8,441 nt of DNA from Oscillospiraceae bacterium (GTDB lineage: Bacteria > Bacillota > Clostridia > Oscillospirales > Ruminococcaceae), in contig JAAWBP010000114.1 of the NCBI GenBank assembly GCA_022792755.1, positions 1 to 8,441 on the forward strand. The letters are read 5' to 3'. The notes beneath the pieces were generated by a model. The model did no database searches, was not told the DNA's origin, and saw only the letters and a list, made by a program, of their open reading frames with translations. Below, in pieces: positions 1 to 5,620 of the stretch (its first letter is position 1; each line of letters starts with the position of its first letter). Made by a program: the position numbers and the translations under genes.

Positions 1-1
1 A

Positions 2-268
2 TTCTTGGCGGAACGTCCCATCCGGTTTACCGACTTGGACAACAACTGCCACGTCTACAATGCAACCTATGCCGATATGGTTTTTGACGCCCTCCCCTTT
101 GAAGAAGCTGCCGGGGAATTTCGGGATTTTCGAATCAACTACAATGCGGAAGCGCGGGAGGGGGACGTCCTCTCCCTGTTCAGGAAAGTCGGCGGGGAGG
201 GGGAAACCATCGTCCAGGGGGTAAAAGAGGACGGCGCCCTTTGCTTTGAATGTGAATTGAGGAGATAA
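2..268 (+). CDS. acyl-ACP thioesterase, C-terminal part (5' end outside window)
   Basis: The reading frame is open from the first bases, so this is the 3' end of a longer gene. The visible 89 residues look like the second hot-dog domain of a bacterial FatA/FatB-type acyl-ACP thioesterase, which releases fatty acids from acyl carrier protein in the cytoplasm. The key segment near the start reads RFTDLDNNCHVYNATYADM. It keeps the D-x-N-x-H pattern (D-N-N-C-H) that the family uses in its active site, and it is followed by the usual INYNAEAREGD strand. Family members are about 240 residues long, so roughly the last third is seen. The TAA stop is 13 bases before the next gene, whose ribosome site begins at this stop, so the two may be co-transcribed. 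The family assignment rests on recognised motifs only. Confidence 0.82.
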   Translation, partial: FLAERPIRFTDLDNNCHVYNATYADMVFDALPFEEAAGEFRDFRINYNAEAREGDVLSLFRKVGGEGETIVQGVKEDGALCFECELRR

Positions 269-281
269 GGAGGGAAATCCT

Positions 282-1127
282 GTGTTGAAAAAAGTGATCT
301 TTGCCCTGGCGTTTACCACTGTAATGATGCTTTTCGCCGGGTGTGGAACTGATTCTGGAACGGGAGCCGGAGCGGAAAGTTCTACGGCTGGGGGAAAAAC
401 AGAGTCCTCATCCGCCGGGGAGAGCAGTGTTCCCACCTCAGGGCAGACCGCCTTCGACGCGGCGAAGGAAACGGCGCTCTCCGATGCAGGGGTCTCCGCT
501 TCAGAGGCGCGTTTTACCAAAGAGAGGCAGGACTGGGAGGATGGCGTGCTGGTCTACGAGTTCGAATTTTACACGCAGACCCACGAATATGACTACGAAA
601 TCGACGCGGCAACCGGCGCGATTTTAAAGAAGGAAAAGAAATCCCTTTCCGTAGGGAGCGGGCCCGGTGATAACGTCGCGGGACAGATTTCCCTCGACGC
701 GGCAAAGGAAGCGGCGCTGGCCGATGCAGGGGTCTCGGCTTCGGAGGCGTACTTTACCAGGGAGAAGCTGGACCGGGAGAAAGGCGTACTGGTCTATGAG
801 CTCGAATTCCGCTCTCAAACCCACGAATACGACTACGAGATCGATGCGGCGACCGGCGCGGTCCGCGGCAAGGAGATCGAGCCGATTGCAGGCGGGGCGG
901 CGCCCTCCGGTTCGGGCTCGCTCATCGATTCGGAAAAGGCCAAAGCCACCGCCGCCGGTCACGCGGGTCTCTCGGTTTCCGACGTTGTTTTCTCAAAGGT
1001 CGAGCTCGAACGGGAGGACGGCCGGCCGGTTTATGAAATCAAGTTTCACAAAAACGGGATGGAGTACGAATACGAAATTGACGCGGCGACCGGTGCAGTG
1101 ATTCAATACGAGGTGGATCGGGACTGA
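282..1127 (+). CDS. lipoprotein with three PepSY-like repeats
   Basis: A 281-residue predicted surface lipoprotein. The N-terminus has two lysines, a hydrophobic stretch and a lipobox LFAGC, so cysteine 21 should be lipidated and anchor the protein to the outer face of the membrane. A Ser/Gly/Thr-rich linker (about 22-56) leads to three PepSY-like domains at about 57-119, 137-199 and 216-278. Each ends in the hallmark YEIDAATGA (D108, D188, D267). PepSY domains are usually extracytoplasmic and are thought to inhibit or bind proteases or sense cell-surface conditions; which applies here cannot be told. The start is GTG at 282, seven bases after a strong AAGGAGGG; a TTG directly follows and is an alternative. 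Domains 1 and 2 are nearly identical in protein and DNA, indicating recent internal duplication. Confidence 0.85.
   Translation: MLKKVIFALAFTTVMMLFAGCGTDSGTGAGAESSTAGGKTESSSAGESSVPTSGQTAFDAAKETALSDAGVSASEARFTKERQDWEDGVLVYEFEFYTQTHEYDYEIDAATGAILKKEKKSLSVGSGPGDNVAGQISLDAAKEAALADAGVSASEAYFTREKLDREKGVLVYELEFRSQTHEYDYEIDAATGAVRGKEIEPIAGGAAPSGSGSLIDSEKAKATAAGHAGLSVSDVVFSKVELEREDGRPVYEIKFHKNGMEYEYEIDAATGAVIQYEVDRD
450..1112 (+). repeat. triplicated PepSY-coding segment
   Basis: Three in-frame coding repeats lie at about 450-635, 690-875 and 927-1112. The first two are in exact 240-base register (codon for D59 at 456, for D139 at 696) and share long nearly identical DNA, for example GATGCAGGGGTCTC in both. 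The third is clearly older at both DNA and protein level, although it keeps EYEIDAATGA. Confidence 0.85.
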
Positions 1128-1235
1128 GCGGCGGGGGGCCTAGGCAAAAGCCTACAGCAGAAGTTCTTTGCCTTTGGAGAACTGGTGGAAGGTCGATCAA
1201 ACGGCACGGCATTTGAGTGTGAAAGGGAGAGACGG

Positions 1236-1835
1236 ATGCAGAAGTACAATCAGGAGAGGTTTTCTTGGGGCGTTGTAATATTGCTGCTCTTTTTGTTTTT
1301 CCCTGTTGGAATTCCGCTGCTCGCCGTAAAAGTAACCTCTGAAAAGACGAGGTATTCCCAAAATGCCAGGGTGATGAAAATCCTCGGAATTTTGCTGGCT
1401 GCAATCGACGTGTTCATGCTGGTCATGACACTGGCGGGGAAGGTGGAGGCAGAGGAGCGGAACGCGTGGTTCGGGGTGATCGCCGTGCTGATCCTTTTAT
1501 TTGTCGGCGGCCTGTCCCTGCTCATTGCAGCGCACAGGCTCGCCAAAAAGGGTGTGCGGTATCAGCGCTATCCTGCCATCATCGCCAGCCAGAATGGAGG
1601 AAGGCTCCAGGAAATAGCAGATAAAGTCCCAACGACGCTTGAACGGGCGAAAAAGGAAATCCAACAGATGGTCGATGACGGCTGGATTCCAGGAGCTTAC
1701 CTGGATCATACTTCCTGCGAGCTGATCCTGCCCAAAGCAGCGGCTGAAAATAGAGTTTGTCCAAACTGCGGAGCGGCTGTCGTTGCTGAGAAGGGGAAAA
1801 GGGGAGTGTGTGAGTACTGTAAGCTCCCACTTTAA
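1236..1835 (+). CDS. membrane protein with winged-helix-like segment and C-terminal zinc ribbon
   Basis: A 199-residue protein I cannot name. Three hydrophobic segments lie at about 10-32, 47-67 and 78-99. They are followed by a cytoplasmic-looking helical segment (about 109-166, with L..IA....T.L..A...I..MVDDGWIPGAYLD) of the kind found in other clostridial membrane or zinc-ribbon proteins, which resembles a winged helix. The C-terminus is a four-cysteine ribbon, CPNC (175, 178) and CEYC (192, 195), likely binding one zinc. I chose ATG 1236 because GGGAGA lies five bases upstream. An in-frame GTG at 1185 would add 17 polar residues and has a poorer ribosome site. The 108-base gap from the lipoprotein gene has only a weak hairpin (TAGGC/GCCTA at 1141-1154) and no clear promoter. 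A sensing or scaffolding role is possible but not shown. Confidence 0.8.
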   Translation: MQKYNQERFSWGVVILLLFLFFPVGIPLLAVKVTSEKTRYSQNARVMKILGILLAAIDVFMLVMTLAGKVEAEERNAWFGVIAVLILLFVGGLSLLIAAHRLAKKGVRYQRYPAIIASQNGGRLQEIADKVPTTLERAKKEIQQMVDDGWIPGAYLDHTSCELILPKAAAENRVCPNCGAAVVAEKGKRGVCEYCKLPL

Positions 1836-1906
1836 GCGGTCGTGCAGCCTTTTGAGCAGGTGGATCGATAGGGATTGGCAGAAATCGTTCTTCTGCCATG
1901 AAACGC

Positions 1907-1935
1907 TGGACAAAACCGGCGGCGGGGGTTATAAT
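1907..1935 (+). promoter_or_regulatory. promoter of the aldo/keto reductase gene
   Basis: A -35 box TGGACA (1907-1912) and a perfect -10 box TATAAT (1930-1935) are separated by exactly 17 bases, the housekeeping sigma optimum. Transcription would start near 1942, giving a leader of about 60 bases before the ATG at 2004. Confidence 0.8.
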
Positions 1936-2003
1936 AAGGCAGAGAAGACCCATTGATCAGCATCCAATACAACAATCAAACAATACAACACAGGAGGTAT
2001 TCT

Positions 2004-2963
2004 ATGATTTACCGCAAACTTGGAAACAGCGATTTGAACTGCTCGGTCATCGGCCTCGGCACCTGGGCGATGGGCGGGGATTCCTACGGCAAGGTGGACG
2101 ACGACGCTTCGGTTGCGACCATCCTCGCCGGGGTCGAAGCGGGGATTAACCTGATTGATACTGCGCAGCCCTATGGTTCCGGCCATTCCGAAGAGGTAGT
2201 TGGCCGGGCGCTCAAGCAGCTCGACCGCTCCAAGGTCATCGTTGCAACAAAGTTCGGTAGCTATAAATTCCCGGAGACCGGCTATTTCCGGGACGGCTCC
2301 CGCAAGATGCTCCGCGAAGGGCTGGAGGGCAGCCTGAAACGGCTGGGAGTGGATTACATCGACCTTTACCAGTGCCATTGGCCCTGCCCGAACGCCCCGA
2401 TTGAGGAGACCTTCTCCGAGGTCGAGAAGATGCGGCAGGAGGGGAAAATCCGCTATGTCGGCGTCTCCAACTTCAGCCCCGCCCAGATGGACGAAGCCAA
2501 CCAATACTGCAAAATCACCTCGCTCCAGCCGCCTTACTCCCTTCTCGACAGGGATTTTGAAACAGAGCTCGAGGGCTACTGCATTGACAAAGGGATCGGC
2601 GTGTTGTCCTACGGTTCGATCGGCGCGGGCGTGCTGACCGGCAAGTACAAGGAGCGCCCGGTTTTCCCGGAAGGGGACACCAGGAACGGGGACGGATTCT
2701 ATAAAAACTGCTTCTCGGAGGAAAACTGGCCCAAGGTTTCGGCCCTGGTCAGCGTTCTGCGGGAGGTCGCGGAAGCCCATAGCGTCCCGACTGTCCACGC
2801 CGCCATCAACTGGGTGCTGGCAAATCCCAGCATGACCGTCGCCTTAGTCGGTGCGAAGACGCCGGAGCAGGTGAAGATGAACGCCGCCGCCGGCTCTTGG
2901 GAGTTGACCGCGGAGGAAAAGGCGAAGATCGATGAAGCGGCGAAGCCCTTCGCTGCAAAATAA
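2004..2963 (+). CDS. aldo/keto reductase
   Basis: A complete 319-residue NAD(P)H-dependent oxidoreductase with a TIM-barrel fold, expected to be cytosolic and to reduce aldehydes or ketones. The catalytic tetrad is visible: D52 and Y57 in NLIDTAQPYG, K83 in VATKFG, and H125 in LYQCHWP. Family strands GLGTWAMGG (17-25), RYVGVSNFS (140-148) and the coenzyme-binding VGAKTPEQVKMN near 292-303 are also present. Length is normal for the family. ATG 2004 is preceded by AGGAGGT at good spacing; upstream in-frame codons from 1953 lie in the leader and are not needed. The gene has its own promoter (1907-1935) and terminator (3024-3055), so it is probably a single-gene transcript. The substrate cannot be read from sequence; the DTAQPYG form suggests the AKR11/AKR13-like, YhdN/Tas-type bacterial reductases. 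Confidence 0.93.
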   Translation: MIYRKLGNSDLNCSVIGLGTWAMGGDSYGKVDDDASVATILAGVEAGINLIDTAQPYGSGHSEEVVGRALKQLDRSKVIVATKFGSYKFPETGYFRDGSRKMLREGLEGSLKRLGVDYIDLYQCHWPCPNAPIEETFSEVEKMRQEGKIRYVGVSNFSPAQMDEANQYCKITSLQPPYSLLDRDFETELEGYCIDKGIGVLSYGSIGAGVLTGKYKERPVFPEGDTRNGDGFYKNCFSEENWPKVSALVSVLREVAEAHSVPTVHAAINWVLANPSMTVALVGAKTPEQVKMNAAAGSWELTAEEKAKIDEAAKPFAAK

Positions 2964-3023
2964 CAGCGTAGCTCGAGGCTCTTCCATGTGAGCACGTCAG
3001 GATACTGGTTGAAGAAACGAAAT

Positions 3024-3055
3024 AAAAAACCGGACGCAAATGCGTCCGGTTTTTT
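3024..3055 (+). terminator. strong intrinsic terminator, probably bidirectional
   Basis: A perfect inverted repeat pairs AAAAAACCGGACGC with GCGTCCGGTTTTTT around a four-base loop and ends in a T run. It lies about 60 bases past the aldo/keto reductase stop. The A run on the left makes it equally good on the minus strand, so it can also stop the transcript of the convergent small gene at 3183-3473. Confidence 0.92.
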
Positions 3056-3182
3056 ATCTGGGGTGGGTTATCTTCGGAAAAAGGGGGCAGACTGAAAAAG
3101 CCTCTTGAAAGCGGAAGCAGGTTTAAAGGAGGTTTTCCGAAACGAGAAAACGATCCGCCGCCGATGCTCCAAAGGCCGCCTG

Positions 3183-3473
3183 TCAGGAGTGCGGCCGGTC
3201 GAGAACCGGTTCCTCTTTGAAGAGTTCCAGCATCAGCCGGGCTCCCATCTGAAACCCTTCTGCGAAGGTTTCTTCCGAGAGTGCCTCCTCCATCATGTCC
3301 CAAGCTTCATAAAAATCGGCGAGGAGGGCGCGGCTGTCCTCGGGGAGAAGAGGCGCTAGCTTTGACTCGAGTTCCGAAAAGCGGGACATGGCCTGATGAT
3401 AGGCGGCGCTTTTTGAAGTGGGGCTTTTTTGGCTGAGGTAGGTTAGATAAAGCTCATGAATAAAATCTGTCAT
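3183..3473 (-). CDS. small DUF6809-like protein
   Basis: A 96-residue, mostly alpha-helical, acidic soluble protein with no membrane segment. The N-terminal TDFIHELYL, a central helix rich in leucine and glutamate, and the C-terminal AEGFQMGARLMLELF resemble the small clostridial family DUF6809, whose function is unknown. I chose ATG 3473 because GGTGA lies five bases upstream and family members begin just before the I..LY motif. An ATG at 3485 would add MVNV and has a weaker site. A consensus promoter (3507-3535) sits directly upstream, and the terminator at 3024-3055 lies about 130 bases past the stop, so this is a single-gene unit. Family assignment is from memory of the motif. Confidence 0.75.
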   Translation of the reverse strand: MTDFIHELYLTYLSQKSPTSKSAAYHQAMSRFSELESKLAPLLPEDSRALLADFYEAWDMMEEALSEETFAEGFQMGARLMLELFKEEPVLDRPHS

Positions 3474-3506
3474 AACATTCACCATCTATTCCGGTTGTTT
3501 TTCTAA

Positions 3507-3535
3507 ATTTTACAATATATAGATGTAAATGTCAA
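3507..3535 (-). promoter_or_regulatory. promoter of the DUF6809-like gene
   Basis: Read on the minus strand, a perfect -35 TTGACA (3535-3530) is followed after 17 bases by TAAAAT (3512-3507). The predicted start near 3500 leaves a short leader of about 27 bases. The promoter sits at the edge of the repeat mosaic that begins at 3554. Confidence 0.8.
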
Positions 3536-3553
3536 GTGATATATGCATAGTTC

Positions 3554-3987
3554 GCGGCCTGTGGCCAGACCGGCCAATACGCACCCCAAGATTTTACCAA
3601 TCTTTAAGTGACCGTCCTGCGAGGTGTTTGTTATAAAGCGAGTACGGCGTGCCTCGCAGGGCAGGGTACCCGTCTGGCAACCGCACGTTTAAGCGTTACC
3701 AGTCTCCAGGTTTCAATCCTGCGGTCTGTGGCCAGACCCGCCAATTCGTCCGAGTGGCCTCGGACAATACGCACCCAAACATTTTATCAGTCTTTAAGCG
3801 GCTATCCTGCGAGGTACATGAAATAAAAGACAAATATGCCTCGCGGTGCGGGGAGTCCCTGCGGGCAGTTTGCACCCCGACATGAAGTACTTGAAATAAA
3901 ATAAATACGGTAAAAGTACCTCGCGGGATACCAACCCCATTTTTAGCACAACCTATGAATCGCGTTCGACAGCGGAGGCACTCCGCC
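3554..3987. repeat. intergenic repeat mosaic A
   Basis: No gene except the tail of folT. The block CGG(T/C)CTGTGGCCAGAC occurs at 3554-3570 and 3721-3737. Each is followed by a copy of a 50-bp unit in minus orientation at 3575-3624 and 3765-3814 (42 of 50 positions identical, no gaps, counted by eye). Each unit ends in CCTGCGAGG and is followed after a spacer of roughly 20-30 bases by the inverse, CCTCGCAGG or CCTCGCGG, so CCTGCGAGG...CCTCGCAGG can form long-loop hairpins. A GCGGGGAGTCCCTGCGGGCAG block lies near 3846, and the stretch ends with the terminal module at 3945-3987. Short open frames here are read through the repeats and show no protein-like features. Confidence 0.8.
3945..3987 (+). 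repeat. terminal hairpin module, copy 1 (overlaps folT 3' end)
   Basis: About 37 of 43 positions match the copy at 7435-7477. The core GCGGAGGCACTCCGC folds into a six-base-pair hairpin with a GCA loop. On the minus strand it encodes roughly the last ten codons of folT and the TAG stop lies inside it. Confidence 0.8.
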
Positions 3988-4525
3988 GGATTCGTTTCTG
4001 GATCTGAACCAGGGTTTTGCAGACGAAGTAGGCCATTGCGGCCTCCGCCGGGAGGGCGCAGAGATTTTTAACCAGCCGCAGGGGAAAGATCTCAGCAAAA
4101 ACAGAGCCGAAGAAGAGGCAGAGGATCGCGGTGGTCATAATCAGGTTGCAGATGGCGGTGATGAGCGTCTTTGCCAGGATGACCCGTCCCAGCCCACACT
4201 GGTTTTTATAAAGAAGAAGCCCCCAGATTAGCCCCGCGGTCGCAGCGACCAGGGTCATCAGGGGGTTGAAAGCGCCGGTCGGCTTGATGAAAAAGCCGAT
4301 CAGGTCGCCCGCCGCCCCGAGGATCATCCCGGCGGTGGGGCCGAACATCATCCCGGTCGCGGTCAGGCTCAAAAAGCTGAAACCGATTTTAAGGTAGGGA
4401 AAGGGCTGGATGGCGAAAAAGGACAGGCAGACGTTGAGCGCCAAAAGCATCGCCATCAGGGTCAGGTTCCGCAGGCTGCGGAACTCCTCGAGGGAATCGG
4501 AAAATTTTTTGAAAAAACGCATCAT
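3953..4525 (-). CDS. folT: folate-family ECF transporter S component
   Basis: A 190-residue integral membrane protein, the substrate-binding S component of an energy-coupling factor importer, most likely for folate. Family features include SLRNLTLMAMLLALNVCLSFF near the N-terminus, PYLKIGFSFLSLTATGMMFGPTAGMILGAAGDLIGFF (FolT-type glycine-rich loop and second to third helices) and a GAFNPLMTLVAATAGLIWGLLLY segment. About six helices are expected. Start ATG 4525 follows AGGAGG by nine bases; a second ATG follows immediately. The assignment is backed by a THF riboswitch in the leader (4591-4689). The shared EcfA/EcfT energising module is not in the window, as is usual for group II systems. The last ten or so residues (RSASAVERDS) are encoded by an intergenic repeat module, so the native C-terminus has probably been replaced or extended. 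Confidence 0.88.
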   Translation of the reverse strand: MMRFFKKFSDSLEEFRSLRNLTLMAMLLALNVCLSFFAIQPFPYLKIGFSFLSLTATGMMFGPTAGMILGAAGDLIGFFIKPTGAFNPLMTLVAATAGLIWGLLLYKNQCGLGRVILAKTLITAICNLIMTTAILCLFFGSVFAEIFPLRLVKNLCALPAEAAMAYFVCKTLVQIQKRIRRSASAVERDS

Positions 4526-4534
4526 AGCAGCACA

Positions 4535-4569
4535 CCTCCTAAAAAAATTTGCTGTACAAATTTAGGAGG
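4535..4569 (-). promoter_or_regulatory. Shine-Dalgarno-sequestering hairpin of folT
   Basis: On the minus strand CCTCCTAAATTTG (4569-4557) can pair with CAAATTT and AGGAGG (4551-4535), burying the folT ribosome site AGGAGG (4540-4535) in a stem with a small A/T bulge. The loop contains GTACAGC (4557-4551), exactly complementary to GCTGTAC (4595-4589) at the 3' edge of riboswitch stem P1. That gives mutually exclusive folds, consistent with ligand-dependent control of translation. Confidence 0.72.
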
Positions 4570-4590
4570 CAGGCCTCGAAAAATTGTGGT

Positions 4591-4689
4591 ACAGCGGGAT
4601 GCGGAGCCTGCACCGCAAGCCTTCAAGCTTTTCGTCCGGTCGGCAACTCCCCGTCCGCCCGGCACTTTACGCGCAGATTCCTACTCTGT
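4591..4689 (-). promoter_or_regulatory. tetrahydrofolate (THF) riboswitch
   Basis: The folT leader matches the THF riboswitch class by eye: ACAGAGTAGGA at the 5' end, GCGTAAAGTG, a P3 arm rich in CCGG, a small P4 arm AAGC/GCTT, the conserved GCGGTG, then CCGCATCC at the 3' side. P1 closes with ACAG (4689-4686) and CTGT (4594-4591). P2 pairs GGAATCTGC (4681-4673) with GCAGGCTCC (4611-4603) over nine positions, with one mismatch and one G-U. The order and spacing of these elements match the known Eubacterium siraeum example. The class senses reduced folates and usually turns expression off when bound. Together with the downstream hairpin it should regulate folT translation. Confidence 0.87.
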
Positions 4690-4703
4690 ATGAATGCAAT
4701 ATC

Positions 4704-4732
4704 AGTATACCGCGCCCATGCTGAAATGGCAA
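4704..4732 (-). promoter_or_regulatory. promoter of the folT unit
   Basis: On the minus strand TTGCCA (4732-4727) and TATACT (4709-4704) are separated by 17 bases, each one mismatch from consensus. The predicted start near 4697 is only a few bases before the riboswitch aptamer, which supports both calls. Confidence 0.75.
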
Positions 4733-4880
4733 TGAGGAAGACCGTTTTTTCCCTTTTACACAGCGAAACGCCGAAGGAGCAGACGGTTTTTGGACAGTTT
4801 ACCGGGCCGAAAGCCGGCATGAAAAGGCCGGGGAGGAAAACCCTTCCTAAATGGCGGCTGCTTTCCTTTTATTGAAAAAT

Positions 4881-4945
4881 ATGGTATAATAACCTCACCC
4901 GCAGACGCAATCAAAGATTGCTGGCGGGTACCCGAGAACATTGTT
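4881..4945 (+). ncRNA. promoter plus hairpin element, copy 1 (possible small RNA)
   Basis: Starts with ATGGTATAATAACCTCAC, in which TGGTATAAT is a perfect extended -10. Predicted transcription begins at about the base of a hairpin: outer stem CCCGC (4898-4902)/GCGGG (4924-4928), inner stem GCAATC (4907-4912)/GATTGC (4916-4921), AAA loop. GAGAACATTGTT follows at 4934-4945. A second hairpin lies further on, AATAACCG (4965-4972)/CGGCTATT (4978-4985). No -35 consensus is seen, as is common for extended -10 promoters. The RNA 3' end is not apparent. No known RNA family was recognised. Confidence 0.45.
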
Positions 4946-4996
4946 ACTCGCTGGCGCTCGTAATAATAACCGCAAATCGGCTATTATACATCTCAT

Positions 4997-5053
4997 GGCC
5001 AGGACGATCCGCTCACGCTGTTCGTTCCCGTCCCAATGGCCGATTATACCATT
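4997..5053 (-). promoter_or_regulatory. inverted extended -10 copy followed by hairpin
   Basis: On the minus strand ATGGTATAAT (5052-5043) is followed at once by a hairpin: GGCCA (5041-5037) with TGGCC (5001-4997), and GGACG (5033-5029) with CGTCC (5006-5002), with a bulge and a 22-base loop. It is the mirror arrangement of the plus-strand copies and would direct transcription toward folT. Together with the copy at 5068-5077 it forms a perfect ten-base inverted repeat with a 15-base spacer, so a regulator-binding site is an alternative reading. Confidence 0.4.
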
Positions 5054-5067
5054 CCGGCTTTGCCTTC

Positions 5068-5132
5068 ATGGTATAATAACCTCACGGACTGGGCGGAAAT
5101 CGAAGATTTCCGAGTCCTGAGAGAACATTGTT
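5068..5132 (+). ncRNA. promoter plus hairpin element, copy 2 (possible small RNA)
   Basis: The first 18 bases, ATGGTATAATAACCTCAC, are identical to copy 1, and GAGAACATTGTT (5121-5132) lies at exactly the same offset of 53 bases. The 35 bases between differ strongly but keep the fold: outer stem GGACT (5086-5090)/AGTCC (5113-5117), inner stem GGAAATC (5095-5101)/GATTTCC (5105-5111), GAA loop. A second hairpin, CAAAACCG (5138-5145)/CGGTTTTG (5156-5163), parallels the one after copy 1. Conserved fold with changed bases suggests selection on RNA structure. Confidence 0.48.
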
Positions 5133-5184
5133 CCATGCAAAACCGCGGTTGTACACGGTTTTGTTGTAGGCGCTCCGCGCAATC

Positions 5185-5247
5185 ATGGTATAATATTTCA
5201 CAGACAGGGCGGCGTGCCTGTGCTCAGGTAGGGCAATGTCCGTGCCC
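5185..5247 (+). promoter_or_regulatory. third extended -10 copy with hairpins
   Basis: ATGGTATAATATTTCAC (5185-5201) repeats the promoter motif. It runs into a hairpin CACAG (5199-5203)/CTGTG (5218-5222), with a competing CCTG/CAGG fold, and then GGGCA (5231-5235)/TGCCC (5243-5247). It lacks GAGAACATTGTT and leads straight into repeat mosaic B, so it could transcribe that mosaic and possibly the gene at 5621. Confidence 0.4.
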
Positions 5248-5255
5248 GGACTGGG

Positions 5256-5604
5256 CAATTCGCACCCTAGCGTTTTCCCAATCTCTAAGTGATCGTCCTG
5301 CGAGGCGCGCCGGGTGCCCCCGGCTGAACAATACGCGGCGGGGAACCCCTGCAGGCAGACGCGATCCGCAGGCAGTGCGAATAACAACGTTCATTTCCCG
5401 CGAGGCACGTTTATCACGACTGGTACAATGAATCTCGCAGGACAATCATCCAAAAACCGGTAAAACATTCGGGTGCGAATCACCAGCGGCGGTTCGCCGC
5501 CTTGCGAGATGCTTTTATTGTATTAATTTTACGCGGCCCGCGGGTCACAAGCGCTTAAAGTATAAACGACCTTTGTGCGCGAATTGACAGCGGAGGCACT
5601 CCGC
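5256..5604. repeat. intergenic repeat mosaic B
   Basis: Built from the same modules as mosaics A and C. A 50-bp unit in minus orientation lies at 5256-5305 (42 of 50 identical to the copy at 3575-3624) and another in plus orientation at 5433-5482. A GGCGGGGAACCCC block lies near 5338-5350. The module starting ACGCGATCCGCAGGCAGTGC at 5359 runs to CCCGCGAGGCACG at 5409. It ends with the terminal hairpin module at 5577-5604. A less repetitive A/T-rich patch at 5511-5570 has poor -10 candidates (TATAAA at 5561) without a convincing -35. Confidence 0.78.
5577..5604 (+). repeat. terminal hairpin module, copy 2 (in leader of the 404-residue gene)
   Basis: GCGCGAATTGACAG and the hairpin GCGGAGGCACTCCGC match copies 1 and 3. 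The hairpin ends four bases before the AAGGAGG ribosome site of the gene at 5621, so it would fold directly upstream of the initiation region. Confidence 0.75.
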
Positions 5605-5620
5605 TAAAGGAGGAAAAGGA

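Larger units (their letters stand above)
4733..5255. other. non-coding stretch upstream of folT and before mosaic B
   Basis: Nothing is recognised in 4733-4880, apart from its possible use as folT upstream DNA. From 4881 to 5250 there is a cluster of extended -10 boxes each followed by hairpins, described separately. Open frames across this stretch (such as 5036-5431 plus) run through the hairpins and repeats, have skewed composition with many Arg/Cys, and lack ribosome sites, so I do not call them genes. Confidence 0.6.

Noticed and set aside
1141..1154. TAGGC-AAAA-GCCTA hairpin after the lipoprotein gene
   Set aside because: Only a five-base-pair stem and no T run follows, so not called as a terminator.
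1929..2798. 289-codon open frame on the minus strand
   Set aside because: Antisense of the aldo/keto reductase, an effect of high third-position GC.
3700..3720. tRNA-like T-arm GGTTTCAATCC
   Set aside because: No acceptor, anticodon or D-arm can be built around it; it lies inside the repeat mosaic.
5036..5431. 131-codon open frame on the plus strand
   Set aside because: It crosses the promoter-hairpin copies and the 50-bp repeat, has no ribosome site, and its product is Arg/Cys-rich with no protein-like pattern.
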